Origin: Tsukamurella asaccharolytica | Lineage (GTDB): Bacteria > Actinomycetota > Actinomycetes > Mycobacteriales > Mycobacteriaceae | Length of the DNA stretch: 64,000 nt | Direction of reading: 5' to 3' | Assembly (NCBI RefSeq): GCF_007858435.1 | Contig: NZ_VIGW01000003.1 | Location: 248,001 to 312,000 of the forward strand | In this document: positions 1 to 10,248 of the stretch, piece after piece | Numbering within the stretch: position 1 is the stretch's first letter | Layout of the letters: each line of letters opens with the position of its first letter | The notes under the pieces: generated by a model | Seen by the model: the letters and a program-made list of their open reading frames with translations, nothing else | Told to the model about the DNA's origin: nothing | The model's database searches: none | Translations under genes and position numbers: made by a program

Positions 1-41
1 CGGTCCGGATCGGCCGTGAAGCCCTCGGGCAGGGCGGCCAC
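1..41 (-). CDS. start of a gene downstream of hisA (partial)
   Basis: A minus-strand frame opens with GTG at 41-39. It overlaps the TAG stop of hisA by one base and runs out of the window after 13 codons ([13 protein letters not shown]). The one-base overlap is the usual coupling of operon genes, so this is probably the next gene of the distal his operon. In related actinobacteria that position is often an inositol-monophosphatase-like gene or hisF. Thirteen residues are too few to identify the family. Confidence 0.4.
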   Translation of the reverse strand, partial: MAALPEGFTADPD

Positions 42-775
42 TAGCGCGACACCGCGTCGAGCGCCTCGGGGAGGGTGAACCGTCCGGCGTACAGGGCCTT
101 GCCGATGATCGCTGAGTCCACGCCCTGGTCGACGAGAGTGGCGATCGCCGTGAGGTCTTCGAGCGCGGAGATGCCGCCGGACGCGACGACGGGCGCCTCG
201 GTGGCGGCGGCCACGGCGGCGAGCAGGTCGAGGTTGGGGCCGGTGAGGGTGCCGTCCTTGGAGACGTCGGTGACCACGTAACGGCTGCACCCGTCGCGAT
301 CGAGGCGAGCGAGCACCTCCCAGAGGTCGCCGCCGTCGGTGACCCAGCCGCGGCCGCGCAGCCGCCACTGGCCGTCGAGCTGCTTGACGTCGAGGCCGAC
401 CGCGATCCTGTCGCCGTACCGGGCGATGGCGCTCGCGCACCAGTCCGGGTTCTCGATCGCGGCGGTGCCGAGGTTCACCCGGGCGCAGCCGGTGGCGAGG
501 GCGGCGGCCAGGGAGTCGTCGTCGCGGATGCCGCCCGACAGCTCGACTTTGACGTCCAACTCGCCGATCACCCCGGCCAGCAGCTCACGGTTGCTGCCTT
601 TGCCGAAGGCCGCGTCGAGGTCGACGAGGTGGATCCACTCCGCCCCGTCGTTCTGCCAGGCGAGGGCGGCGTCACGTGGCGACCCGTAGGCGGTCTCGCT
701 GCCGGCCTCACCCTGCACCAGGCGCACGGCCCGGCCCTCGGCGACGTCGACTGCGGGAAGTAGTACCAGACTCAC
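41..775 (-). CDS. priA: phosphoribosyl isomerase (HisA/PriA)
   Basis: This cytoplasmic TIM-barrel isomerase converts ProFAR to PRFAR in histidine synthesis. In actinobacteria lacking a separate trpF, the same family (PriA) also isomerises phosphoribosylanthranilate in tryptophan synthesis. The 244-residue length is normal. The N-terminal LLPAVDV strand with its catalytic Asp, the SGGIRDD phosphate loop, the [14 protein letters not shown] loop with the second catalytic Asp, and the ASGGIS and IIGKALY phosphate-binding segments are all present. It starts with ATG nine bases after the preceding small membrane protein gene and is followed by a one-base-overlapping frame, so it sits inside an operon with hisH. 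The bifunctional PriA reading is inferred from lineage; hisA alone is the conservative name. Confidence 0.93.
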   Translation of the reverse strand: MSLVLLPAVDVAEGRAVRLVQGEAGSETAYGSPRDAALAWQNDGAEWIHLVDLDAAFGKGSNRELLAGVIGELDVKVELSGGIRDDDSLAAALATGCARVNLGTAAIENPDWCASAIARYGDRIAVGLDVKQLDGQWRLRGRGWVTDGGDLWEVLARLDRDGCSRYVVTDVSKDGTLTGPNLDLLAAVAAATEAPVVASGGISALEDLTAIATLVDQGVDSAIIGKALYAGRFTLPEALDAVSR

Positions 776-784
776 GCGACCAGC

Positions 785-1039
785 CTAGTGCGTCGTGTCA
801 TCCGGCTTTCCGGCCTCCCGGTCCTCCGCGTCCGCGACGGCCCGGCCGACGATCCGGTTCGAGACGATCCCCATCGCGGCGACCGCGCCGACGAGGCCCA
901 CGGCGACGATGAGCAGCCCGACGGCCGGGCTCGGGCGCAGCAGGTTGAGCAGGAGCACCGCCAGGCCGAGCACCGCGACGGCCGCGCCGAGGGAGAACAG
1001 GGCGAGGCGGCCCAGGGAGAGCCCACGCCTGCCGCTCAC
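785..1039 (-). CDS. small two-helix membrane protein between hisH and hisA
   Basis: An 84-residue protein starts at GTG 1039, overlapping the hisH stop as GTGA. It has a short basic N-terminus ([10 protein letters not shown]), two hydrophobic segments at about residues 10-33 and 37-60, and a polar acidic tail ending [12 protein letters not shown], which suggests two transmembrane helices with both ends in the cytoplasm. The tight spacing on both sides makes it a genuine operon member rather than a chance frame. Function is unknown and no enzymatic motif is visible. Related actinobacteria can carry a small membrane protein in this part of the his operon, but I cannot name a family. Confidence 0.7.
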   Translation of the reverse strand: MSGRRGLSLGRLALFSLGAAVAVLGLAVLLLNLLRPSPAVGLLIVAVGLVGAVAAMGIVSNRIVGRAVADAEDREAGKPDDTTH

Positions 1040-1665
1040 AGCGTGCCCACCCAGTTCTTCAGGAGCCTCGCGCCGGCGTCTCCGCTCTTCTCGGGATGGA
1101 ACTGTGTGGCCCACAGCGGGCCGTTCTCGACGGCCGCAACGAACCGCCCGCCGTGATCGGCCCAGGTGACCTTGGGCGCGCGGATGTGGTCGGCGATGTC
1201 GAGCTCCCACGTCTGCGCGGCGTAGGAGTGCACGAAGTAGAAGCGGGTGCCGGCGTCGGTGCCGGCGAAGAGCGTCGAGCCCTCGGCCGCCTCGACGGTG
1301 TTCCAGCCCATGTGCGGAACGACCTCGGCCTGCAGCCGTTCGACGGTGCCGGGCCACTCCCCGCAGCCGTCGGTCTCGACGCCGAACTCGATGCCCTTCT
1401 CGAACAGGATCTGCATACCCACGCAGATCCCCATCACCGGCCGCCCGCCGGCGAGCCGCTCGCCGATGATCCGGTCGCCCTGCACGGCCTTGAACCCCGC
1501 CATGCAGGCCTCGTAGGCGCCGACACCCGGCACGAGGAGGCCGTCGGCGGCGAGCGCGGTCTTCGGATCCGCGGTCACGGTGACCTCGGCGCCGGCCCGT
1601 TCCATCGCGCGATGCGCGGACCGGATGTTGCCGGAGCCGTAGTCGAGGATCGCCACCTTCTTCAT
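1036..1665 (-). CDS. hisH: imidazole glycerol phosphate synthase, glutaminase subunit HisH
   Basis: HisH hydrolyses glutamine and passes ammonia to HisF, which makes imidazole glycerol phosphate and AICAR from PRFAR. The 209-residue length is typical. Class I amidotransferase features are all visible: DYGSGNIRS at the N-terminus, the oxyanion segment PGVGAY, the nucleophile elbow GICVGMQ with the catalytic Cys, FVHSY, and the His/Glu of TQFHPEKS near the C-terminus. It is the first gene of the distal his segment (hisH, membrane protein, hisA). Its usual upstream neighbour hisB lies about 16.7 kb away at 18377, so this gene now needs its own promoter. About 110 bases separate it from the oxidoreductase gene on the same strand upstream. 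HisF is not in the window. Confidence 0.97.
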   Translation of the reverse strand: MKKVAILDYGSGNIRSAHRAMERAGAEVTVTADPKTALAADGLLVPGVGAYEACMAGFKAVQGDRIIGERLAGGRPVMGICVGMQILFEKGIEFGVETDGCGEWPGTVERLQAEVVPHMGWNTVEAAEGSTLFAGTDAGTRFYFVHSYAAQTWELDIADHIRAPKVTWADHGGRFVAAVENGPLWATQFHPEKSGDAGARLLKNWVGTL

Positions 1666-1775
1666 GCTCCCCAGCCTAATCGGCCCTCCCTCTGGCGCTG
1701 CATCGCAGTATTACGCGGGCGTCGTGGGGTGCCCCCGGTGATCGGCATCGTCGCCGCTGGGGCGCGTTCACAGCA

Positions 1776-2717
1776 CTAGGGGATCAGGATGAACTTTCCG
1801 ATCGGGTGCGCCGACTGGAGTTCGGTGTGCGCCCGCGCGGCGTCGGCGAGCGGGAAGGTCTTGGCGACCTCGTTCACCAGCTTCCCCTCGCCCGCGAGGT
1901 CCAGCAGCGGCCCGCGAGCCTCGTCACGGATGCGAGCGCTCTCGGGGTCGGGGCCGCCGATCGCGAGGAATCCGTCCTGGGCGGCGCGACCGAATCCCGC
2001 GATGGTCACGATCCGCTGCCGGTCCTTCACCAGGTCCAGCGAGACGTCGGCGGCCTCGTCGGTGCCCACCGTGTCGATGGCGGCGGTCACCCCGTCCGGG
2101 GCGACGGCGCGGACCCGTTCGGCGAGGCCGCCGCCGTACTGGACGGGGATCGCACCCAGTCCGCGCAGGTAGTCGTGGTTCGCCTCCCGCGCCGTGCCGA
2201 TCACGGTGGCCCCGCGGAGACGGGCGAGCTGCACGGCGAGCAAGCCGACCCCGCCGGCCGCGCCGTGGATGAGGACTGTGTCGCCCGCTGCGACGCCGAT
2301 GCGCTCGACCGCGTCCCACGCGGTCCCGCCCGTGAGCAAGAGGCCGGCGGCCTCCTCCCAGCCCAGCCCGGCGGGCTTCGGGAGCACCGCGTCGGCCCGC
2401 TGGATCGCCGAGGAGGCGTAGAGGCCGTCACCCCGATAGACGACGACCTCGTCGCCGACCGAGATCGGGCCTCTCGGTCCGACGGCGTCGGAGCCGACCG
2501 CGATGACCACCCCGGCCCCCTCGCTCCCGACGGTCTGGGGCAGCGTCGCCGGATCGTCGCCGAACGCCCCGCTGTAGAGCTTGTAGTCGATGGGGTTGAC
2601 CCCGATTGCCTTGAGCTCGACCACGACCTCGCCGGGCCCGGGGGCCGGCAGCTCCCGGTCCACCACCGCGAGGACCTCTGGCCCTCCGAACGCCTGCGCC
2701 ACCACTGTTTTCGCCAT
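1776..2717 (-). CDS. NADP-dependent medium-chain oxidoreductase (quinone oxidoreductase-like)
   Basis: A 313-residue zinc-independent member of the medium-chain dehydrogenase/reductase superfamily. The GroES-like N-terminal domain (VELKAIGVNPIDYKLYSG, then GSEGAGVV) lacks the zinc-ligand cysteines. The central Rossmann motif HGAAGGVGLLAVQLA binds the nicotinamide cofactor, and AIDTVGTDEA and the C-terminal HPIGKFILIP complete the QOR-type pattern. Substrate unknown; quinone or enone reduction is typical. The ATG at 2717 (MAKTVVAQAF) was chosen over an upstream one because homologous sequence begins there. It lies between the IclR regulator and hisH on the same strand and may be read through from the regulator, but nothing ties it to purine catabolism. 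Confidence 0.85.
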   Translation of the reverse strand: MAKTVVAQAFGGPEVLAVVDRELPAPGPGEVVVELKAIGVNPIDYKLYSGAFGDDPATLPQTVGSEGAGVVIAVGSDAVGPRGPISVGDEVVVYRGDGLYASSAIQRADAVLPKPAGLGWEEAAGLLLTGGTAWDAVERIGVAAGDTVLIHGAAGGVGLLAVQLARLRGATVIGTAREANHDYLRGLGAIPVQYGGGLAERVRAVAPDGVTAAIDTVGTDEAADVSLDLVKDRQRIVTIAGFGRAAQDGFLAIGGPDPESARIRDEARGPLLDLAGEGKLVNEVAKTFPLADAARAHTELQSAHPIGKFILIP

Positions 2718-2795
2718 GACCAGCACAACCGCGAGGCGGCCTCGCACATTCCGTCTCGAATCATCCCGACCGTAACCGTGCCGGTTCGGTTCCGA

Positions 2796-3560
2796 TCAGA
2801 TCTCGCGGGCGCCGATCAGGGCGTCGGAAATGATGCCGGTCGCGCGCTCGAGGGCGGGGATCGCGCGGTCGACGAAGTCGTCGCTCAGGCGGGAGACGGG
2901 GCCGGAGATGCCGACCGCCATCGGGGTCGGCGCACCGGGCACCGCCATCGCGTAGCACCGGACGCCGAGTTCCTGCTCCTCGTCGTCGATCGAGTAGCCC
3001 CGGGCGCGCACCTTCTCCACCTCGGCGAATACCCCCGACAATGTGCTGACACTGTTCGGGGTCGGCGCGGGGATCCCAGCCTGCCCGACGAGTTTGACGA
3101 TCCGGGCGTCGTCGAGTTCGGCGAGCACCGCCTTGCCGACGCCACTGTTGTGCAGGTTCACTCGGCGACCGGCCTCGTTGTTGGTGCGCATGCTGTGCTG
3201 CGACGGAACCTGGCCGGTGTAGATGACCATGTCCCCGTCGAGCACCGCGAGGCTCGCGGTCTCCTCGAGCTCGTCGACGAGAGACTGCAGCACCGGGACC
3301 GCCACGGCGCCGAGCTGCCGATTAGCGACCTCGCCCAGCCTGATCAAGCGGGGCCCGAGCGCATAGCGCCGGTTGGGCAGCTGCCTGACGTAGCCGATGC
3401 CCACGAGCGTGCGCAGTAGCCGGTGGATCGTCGGCGGCGGCAGCGGTGTACCCGCAGACAATTCGCTGAGCGAACATTCGCCGCCCGCTCGCCCCATGAG
3501 TTCGAGCAGCTCGAAGGCGCGCTCCACCGACTGCACGCCCGAGGTGGACTTTCCCGCCAT
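2796..3560 (-). CDS. IclR-family transcriptional regulator of the purine/allantoin cluster
   Basis: A 254-residue IclR regulator. Residues about 9-70 form the winged helix-turn-helix (VQSVERAFELLELM ... PPTIHRLLRTLVGIGYV). The remainder is the GAF-like effector domain with the conserved NSGVGKAVLA and GYSIDDEEQELGVRC segments. ATG 3560 was chosen because a good ribosome site (GAGGAGGC) sits just upstream. It is divergent from xdhA and next to a full purine-to-ureidoglycolate cluster. IclR regulators such as AllR control this pathway in other bacteria, with glyoxylate or allantoate as effector. Six related sites with the half-site TRCGGAA lie in the promoters of this gene, xdhA, the DUF6986 gene, the NCS1 permease and allantoinase, which supports local control and autoregulation. 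The effector is unknown. Confidence 0.9.
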   Translation of the reverse strand: MAGKSTSGVQSVERAFELLELMGRAGGECSLSELSAGTPLPPPTIHRLLRTLVGIGYVRQLPNRRYALGPRLIRLGEVANRQLGAVAVPVLQSLVDELEETASLAVLDGDMVIYTGQVPSQHSMRTNNEAGRRVNLHNSGVGKAVLAELDDARIVKLVGQAGIPAPTPNSVSTLSGVFAEVEKVRARGYSIDDEEQELGVRCYAMAVPGAPTPMAVGISGPVSRLSDDFVDRAIPALERATGIISDALIGAREI

Positions 3561-3630
3561 GTTCGCCTCCTCGGCCGTCTGGTCATTTGCTGCTCCAAGC
3601 CCGACGGTACGCGCACAATTCCATCCTGCG

Positions 3631-3646
3631 TTCCGTATTGCGGATA
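3631..3646. promoter_or_regulatory. putative IclR operator (partial)
   Basis: TTCC-N7-GGA element reading TTCCGTATTGCGGATA, about 70 bases upstream of the IclR start. It matches the left part of the composite operator at 14788 but lacks a clean third half-site. Probably autoregulatory; inferred from sequence similarity only. Confidence 0.4.
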
Positions 3647-3704
3647 TCATTTCGAGCCGCGCCTGGCGCGACACGGCAATCGTGGCCGAACAGCGAAAGT
3701 TTGA

Positions 3705-3729
3705 CACCACGATACGGAACCGCGGTTCC
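3705..3729. promoter_or_regulatory. putative IclR operator (perfect core palindrome)
   Basis: The core GGAACCGCGGTTCC (3716-3729) is a perfect 14-base palindrome preceded by TAC, giving the shared TACGGAA half-site. A degraded CACC stands where the upstream TTCC half-site should be. Located between iclR and xdhA. Confidence 0.5.
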
Positions 3730-3940
3730 AGCTACTGTCACCTCGCTCTGCGCCAACGGCATCGGCGTGGGCTTCATCACCCTCCTCGGCCTCCTCAGCG
3801 GTCGCGGGGAGAAGTCACACTGGCTACTGTGGGCAGTCTCGGTGGGATTCATCCTCGATCTCGTGCGGGACCCATCACCGCCCCGATCAGCGGCTGACCT
3901 GCAACGACGCAGGACGCGGCCGGATCAGTCCGCTCTCATA

Positions 3941-3965
3941 CTCCGTGATGCGGAAAGGAGATTCC
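3941..3965. promoter_or_regulatory. putative composite IclR operator upstream of xdhA
   Basis: Reads (C)TCC-N7-GGAA-N6-TTCC: TCC at 3942-3944, GGAA at 3952-3955 and TTCC at 3962-3965. This has the same half-site order and spacing as the site before the NCS1 permease gene at 14789-14813. The half-site is TGCGGAA. It lies about 140 bases upstream of xdhA. Confidence 0.55.
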
Positions 3966-4106
3966 GAAACCCTCTTTCCGACGTGACGCCAGTCACCTAC
4001 CATGAAATGCACTGGATCGTGTTCGCATGGAAAACCAGCGGTCCAGCTCAGCCTCGCAAACCATGCCTGTAAGAACCGCGTGCGGCGGTTCAGTAGGGAC
4101 CCAGCG

Positions 4107-5593
4107 GTGACCGAAACGCTGACCGGATGTCATGTGACCGTGAACGGTCGATCCCGACCCTTCACCGGCCCGGCGCACACGAGTGCCCTCGACTGGCTTC
4201 GCGACCAGGGCCTCACCGGGGCCAAGGAGGGCTGCGCGGAAGGCGAGTGCGGCGCCTGCTCGATCCTGGTCGCCCGCCCCGGCGACCCCGACTCCCCGGA
4301 CGACCGGACCCGGTGGACCGCCATCAATGCCTGCCTCACCCCCGCAGCAGGCTTGGCGAACCAGGAGGTGATCACCTCCGAGGGACTCGGCGGACCCGAC
4401 GACCTGCACCCCGTGCAGACCGCGATGGCGCTCCGCGGCGGCTCGCAGTGCGGCTACTGCACACCGGGCTTCATCTGCAGCATGGCGGCCGAGTTCTACC
4501 GCCCCGATCGGGCCCCGTCGAACCCGCAGGCCGATGGCGACACCGCGTGCCCCGCTCACGACGAGGAGCACGGCCCCAACGGCTTCGACCTGCACTCCCT
4601 GTCCGGGAACCTGTGCCGCTGCACCGGCTACCGGCCCATCCGCGACGCCGCCTACGGCCTCCCCGCGGCCCCCGCACCCGACGACCCGCTCGCCGCCCGC
4701 CGCGCCGCACCGGCGCCCGCCGCCGCCCCCACCGAGGTCGCCGGCCCGCAGGGCCGCTTCGTCCGGCCCGCCGGACTCGACGAGGTCCTCGATCTCCTCG
4801 CCGACGGGGAATCCCCGGTCCTCGTCGCCGGGTCCACCGACTTCGGCGTCGACGTGAACCTCAAGGGGCGCCGCGAGCCGCTCGTGGTGGCCATCGACCG
4901 CCTGCCCGAGCTCCGCGAGTTGCGCTGGGAAGACGACGAGGTCGAGATCGGAGCGGCGCTCACGCTGTCCGAGATCGAGCGCCGCCTCGACGGCCGCGTC
5001 CCCCTGCTCGCCCAGGTCTTTCCGCAGTTCGCCTCGCGCCTGATCCGCAACGCCGCGACGCTGGGCGGCAACCTCGGGACGGGCTCGCCGATCGGCGACA
5101 CCCCGCCCGCGTTGCTCGCCCTGGACGCGCACTTGGTACTCGCCTCGCGCGACAGCGAGCGCACCGTCCCGCTCGCGGAGTACTTCACCGGCTACCGCGC
5201 GACGGTGCGCCGGCCCGACGAACTCATCAAGGCGATACGGATCCCGCTGCCGCTGAGCCCGCTCACCGCGTTCCACAAGATCGCCAAGCGCCGTTTCGAC
5301 GACATCTCCAGCGTCGCCGTCGCCTTCGCGGTCACCGTCGACGCGGGCACGATCACCCGGGCCTCGATCGGCCTCGGCGGCGTGGCCGCGACCCCGCTCC
5401 GCGCCACCGCCACCGAGCAGGCCCTCGTGGGGCGCCCGTGGTCGGTGGAGACGGTTCGTGCCGCGGCCGACGTGCTGCGGGCCGAGGGCACCCCGATGGA
5501 CGATCACCGTGCGTCCGGCGCCTACCGCGTCGCGATGCTCGGCCGGTCGCTCGAGAAGCTGTTCGCCGAGACCACGGCCCGAGGGGAGCTGTC

Positions 5594-5597
<4 letters not shown>
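4107..5597 (+). CDS. xdhA: xanthine dehydrogenase, fused FeS/FAD subunit XdhA
   Basis: The electron-transfer subunit of xanthine dehydrogenase (hypoxanthine to xanthine to urate, NAD-linked, cytoplasmic). The 496-residue protein starts at GTG 4107. The N-terminal plant-ferredoxin domain has Cys43/48/51 (CAEGECGAC). The second 2Fe-2S domain has Cys115/118 (QCGYC) and Cys170/172 (LCRC). A linker rich in Ala/Pro leads to the FAD-binding domain from about residue 215 (VAGSTDFGVDVN, then RNAATLGGNLGTGSPIGDTPPALLALDA). The fusion of FeS and FAD domains is the bacterial XdhA form. Its stop overlaps the xdhB start (ATGA). The open frame extends upstream to 4002, but homology and the second-residue pattern start at GTG 4107; its ribosome site (AGGGA) is weak. 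Confidence 0.95.
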
Positions 5598-8038
<2,441 letters not shown>

Positions 8039-8045
8039 GCCCGCC

Positions 8046-8855
8046 ATGACCTGGCTGGGCGACGCCGCTCGCCTGCGTCGGCAGCGCGTCCCCGCGGTCC
8101 TGATCACCCAGATCGGGGTCCGGGGACACGCCCCGCGGGAGGCGGGCGCCAAGATGATCGCCACCGCCGACGCCGAGTTCGGCACGATCGGCGGCGGCAA
8201 CCTGGAACTGACGGCGATCGACCGGGCCCGAGAGCTGCTCCGGGACGCGGTCACCACGCCCGAGACGCTGACCCTGCGATTGAACGACAAGGCCCGTAAT
8301 CACCACGGGCGCCAATGCTGCGGAGGCGAGGTGGTCCTCTTGTTCGAGCCGCTGCCGGTGGTCCCGGCCCTCGCGATCTTCGGGGTCGGCCACGTCGGCC
8401 TCGAACTCGCGCGCATCCTCTCGCGCCAGGACGTCGAGTTGTACCTCACCGACTCCCGCCCAGAGCAGCTCGAGGCCGCCCGCGGATTGGAGCCCGGCGA
8501 GGCGACCGTCCACCTGCGCCATTCGATGCTGCCCGAGGAGGTACTGGAGGAACTTCCTCCGGGCTGCCACGTGCTCATCATGACGCACGACCACGCGGAG
8601 GACTTCAGCCTCTGCGACCAGGTACTGCGCACCCCCGGCCTCGGCAGCGTCGGATTGATCGGTTCCGCCGCGAAGTGGACCCGGTTCCGCGCCATGCTCG
8701 CCGACGCCGGTCACGACGCCGCGACCATCCGCACCATCCAATCCCCTATCGGGCTGAGCACCCTGGGCGGCAAGCACCCGGCGACCATCGCCGTGAGTGT
8801 GGCCGCGGACCTGCTCGCCCGCTTCCCCTCGTCCGTGCAAGGAGACCCCTCATGA
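8046..8855 (+). CDS. xdhC: xanthine dehydrogenase accessory protein XdhC
   Basis: XdhC binds the molybdenum cofactor, promotes its sulfuration and inserts it into XdhB. The 269-residue length is typical. The N-terminal XdhC/CoxI domain shows GHAPREAGAKM and GTIGGGNLE, and the conserved HHGRQCCGGEVVLLFEP has the paired cysteines. The C-terminal Rossmann domain has FGVGHVGLELARIL and then GLIGSAAKWTRF and SPIGLSTLGGKHPATIA. It lies seven bases after xdhB, and its stop overlaps the guaD start (ATGA), so cofactor loading is co-expressed with the enzyme. Confidence 0.95.
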   Translation: MTWLGDAARLRRQRVPAVLITQIGVRGHAPREAGAKMIATADAEFGTIGGGNLELTAIDRARELLRDAVTTPETLTLRLNDKARNHHGRQCCGGEVVLLFEPLPVVPALAIFGVGHVGLELARILSRQDVELYLTDSRPEQLEAARGLEPGEATVHLRHSMLPEEVLEELPPGCHVLIMTHDHAEDFSLCDQVLRTPGLGSVGLIGSAAKWTRFRAMLADAGHDAATIRTIQSPIGLSTLGGKHPATIAVSVAADLLARFPSSVQGDPS

Positions 8856-10135
8856 CCATCTACCGCTGCCGCGTCCTGGACACGCCCGACGACCCCTTCA
8901 CCGGTGGTGAGCTGCGCTCGCACGACGACGCCGGCATCGCGGTCGAGGCGGGCGTGATCGTCGATCGCGGCGCCTTCCGCATGGTCGCGGAACGCCACCC
9001 GGACGCCGAGATCGTCGACCTGCGCGACGGCGTGCTCCTTCCCGGCATGGTGGACACCCACGTGCACTACCCGCAGATCCGGGCTATCGGTGGCCTCGGC
9101 ATGCCGCTGCTGGACTGGCTCGATCAGTGCGCCCTGCCCGAGGAGTGCAAGCTCGCGGACGCCGAGTACGCCCGCACCGTCGCGCGCGAGTTCGTGACCG
9201 GTCTCACGACCGCGGGCACCACGACCGCGCTGGTCTTCGGCTCCCACTTCGCCGACGCGGTCGACGCGCTGTTCGCCGAGGCGGACCGGGTCGGAGTGCG
9301 CGTCACCGCGGGCCTGGTCACCAGCGACCGCAACCTTCCGGAGCCCCTGCTCAGTACCCCAGCGCGGACCTACGACGAGGGCCGCAAGTTGGCGGAACGA
9401 TGGCACGGGCATCGCCGGCTCCGGTACGCGGTGACGCCGCGGTTCTCCTATTCGACGTCGCCGGCGATGTTGGAGAGCGGGGCGGCGCTCGCGGCCGACG
9501 TGCCCGGTCTCTGGTTCACCTCGCACATCAACGAGAACCCGGCCGAGATCGCAGCGGTCATCGACCAGTTCCCGGGGTCGGCGAACTACCTCGACACGTA
9601 CCACCGCCACGGGCTGATCCACGAGCGCTCGGTCCTTGCGCACAACCTGCACCCGACCGACACCGAGCTGGCGCTCATGGCCTCCACCGGCGCGGCGGTC
9701 GCCCATTGCCCGACCTCGAACTCGGCGCTGGCCAGTGGCTCCTTCCCCTTACGCCGCCACCTCGACCACGGCGTCGCCGTCGCCCTCGGCACCGATGTGG
9801 GTGCGGGCAGCGGCTTCTCGCTGTTCAAGGAGGGGCTGCAGGCTTATTTCATGCAGCAACTGCTCCAGGGGGACGGCGTGCCGCTCACTGCGGCGCATCT
9901 GCTGCACCTCGCCACCCGGGCCGGCGCGACCGCGCTGGGACTCGACGAGGTGGGGGACCTGTCCGTCGGTCGCCAGTTCGACGCGGTCCTGGTGCGCCCG
10001 ACGGCCGGCCACCCGCTCGACGTGGGCCTGCGGCACACCGATTCGGCCGAGAACGCCCTCGCGAAGATCTTCTCCCTGGCCACTCCCGCCGACGTCGCGC
10101 GCGTCTGGATCGGCGGCGACGAGGTCGCCGGTTGA
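8852..10135 (+). CDS. guaD: guanine deaminase
   Basis: Converts guanine to xanthine and ammonia, feeding XdhAB. The 427-residue amidohydrolase shows the first metal pair in PGMVDTHVHYPQ, the guanine-binding segment LPEECKLAD, the third zinc ligand in FTSHINENPAE, HNLHPTD, the CPTSNSALASG segment and the metal Asp of ALGTDVGAGSG. These match the GuaD family rather than cytosine or chlorohydrolase relatives. The start at ATG 8852 overlaps the xdhC stop. It ends the xdhABC-guaD operon; a 113-base gap with an operator follows. Confidence 0.94.
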   Translation: MTIYRCRVLDTPDDPFTGGELRSHDDAGIAVEAGVIVDRGAFRMVAERHPDAEIVDLRDGVLLPGMVDTHVHYPQIRAIGGLGMPLLDWLDQCALPEECKLADAEYARTVAREFVTGLTTAGTTTALVFGSHFADAVDALFAEADRVGVRVTAGLVTSDRNLPEPLLSTPARTYDEGRKLAERWHGHRRLRYAVTPRFSYSTSPAMLESGAALAADVPGLWFTSHINENPAEIAAVIDQFPGSANYLDTYHRHGLIHERSVLAHNLHPTDTELALMASTGAAVAHCPTSNSALASGSFPLRRHLDHGVAVALGTDVGAGSGFSLFKEGLQAYFMQQLLQGDGVPLTAAHLLHLATRAGATALGLDEVGDLSVGRQFDAVLVRPTAGHPLDVGLRHTDSAENALAKIFSLATPADVARVWIGGDEVAG

Positions 10136-10202
10136 CGCTCGGAGCCCTGGAGCCCGGGCAACGTCGTGAAAATCCTTGTGCGGAGCACAGGACCCGCGTA
10201 GA

Positions 10203-10227
10203 CTCCACCATACGGAATTTGTTTTCC
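10203..10227. promoter_or_regulatory. putative composite IclR operator before the DUF6986/allE operon
   Basis: TCC-N7-GGAA-N6-TTCC with the half-site TACGGAA: TCC at 10204-10206, GGAA at 10214-10217, TTCC at 10224-10227. It has the same geometry as the sites at 3941 and 14789. It ends 21 bases before the start codon at 10249, so a bound regulator would block initiation. Confidence 0.55.
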
Positions 10228-10248
10228 ATTTAGTCAGTCGGAGGTCCC

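Larger units (their letters stand above)
3561..4106. promoter_or_regulatory. divergent iclR / xdhA control region
   Basis: This 546-base gap separates the divergent IclR gene and xdhA. The small open frames across it have no family resemblance, no good ribosome site and no consistent codon bias, so I see no gene here. It holds three copies or partial copies of the putative IclR operator (3631, 3705 and 3941). The first is near the regulator side and the last is 141 bases before the xdhA GTG. The length suggests long leaders or additional unseen control sites. Confidence 0.6.

Noticed and set aside
3587-4072. A 161-codon plus-strand frame in the iclR-xdhA gap
   Set aside because: No ribosome site, mixed amino acid composition, and it covers three putative operators. 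It is better read as control DNA.
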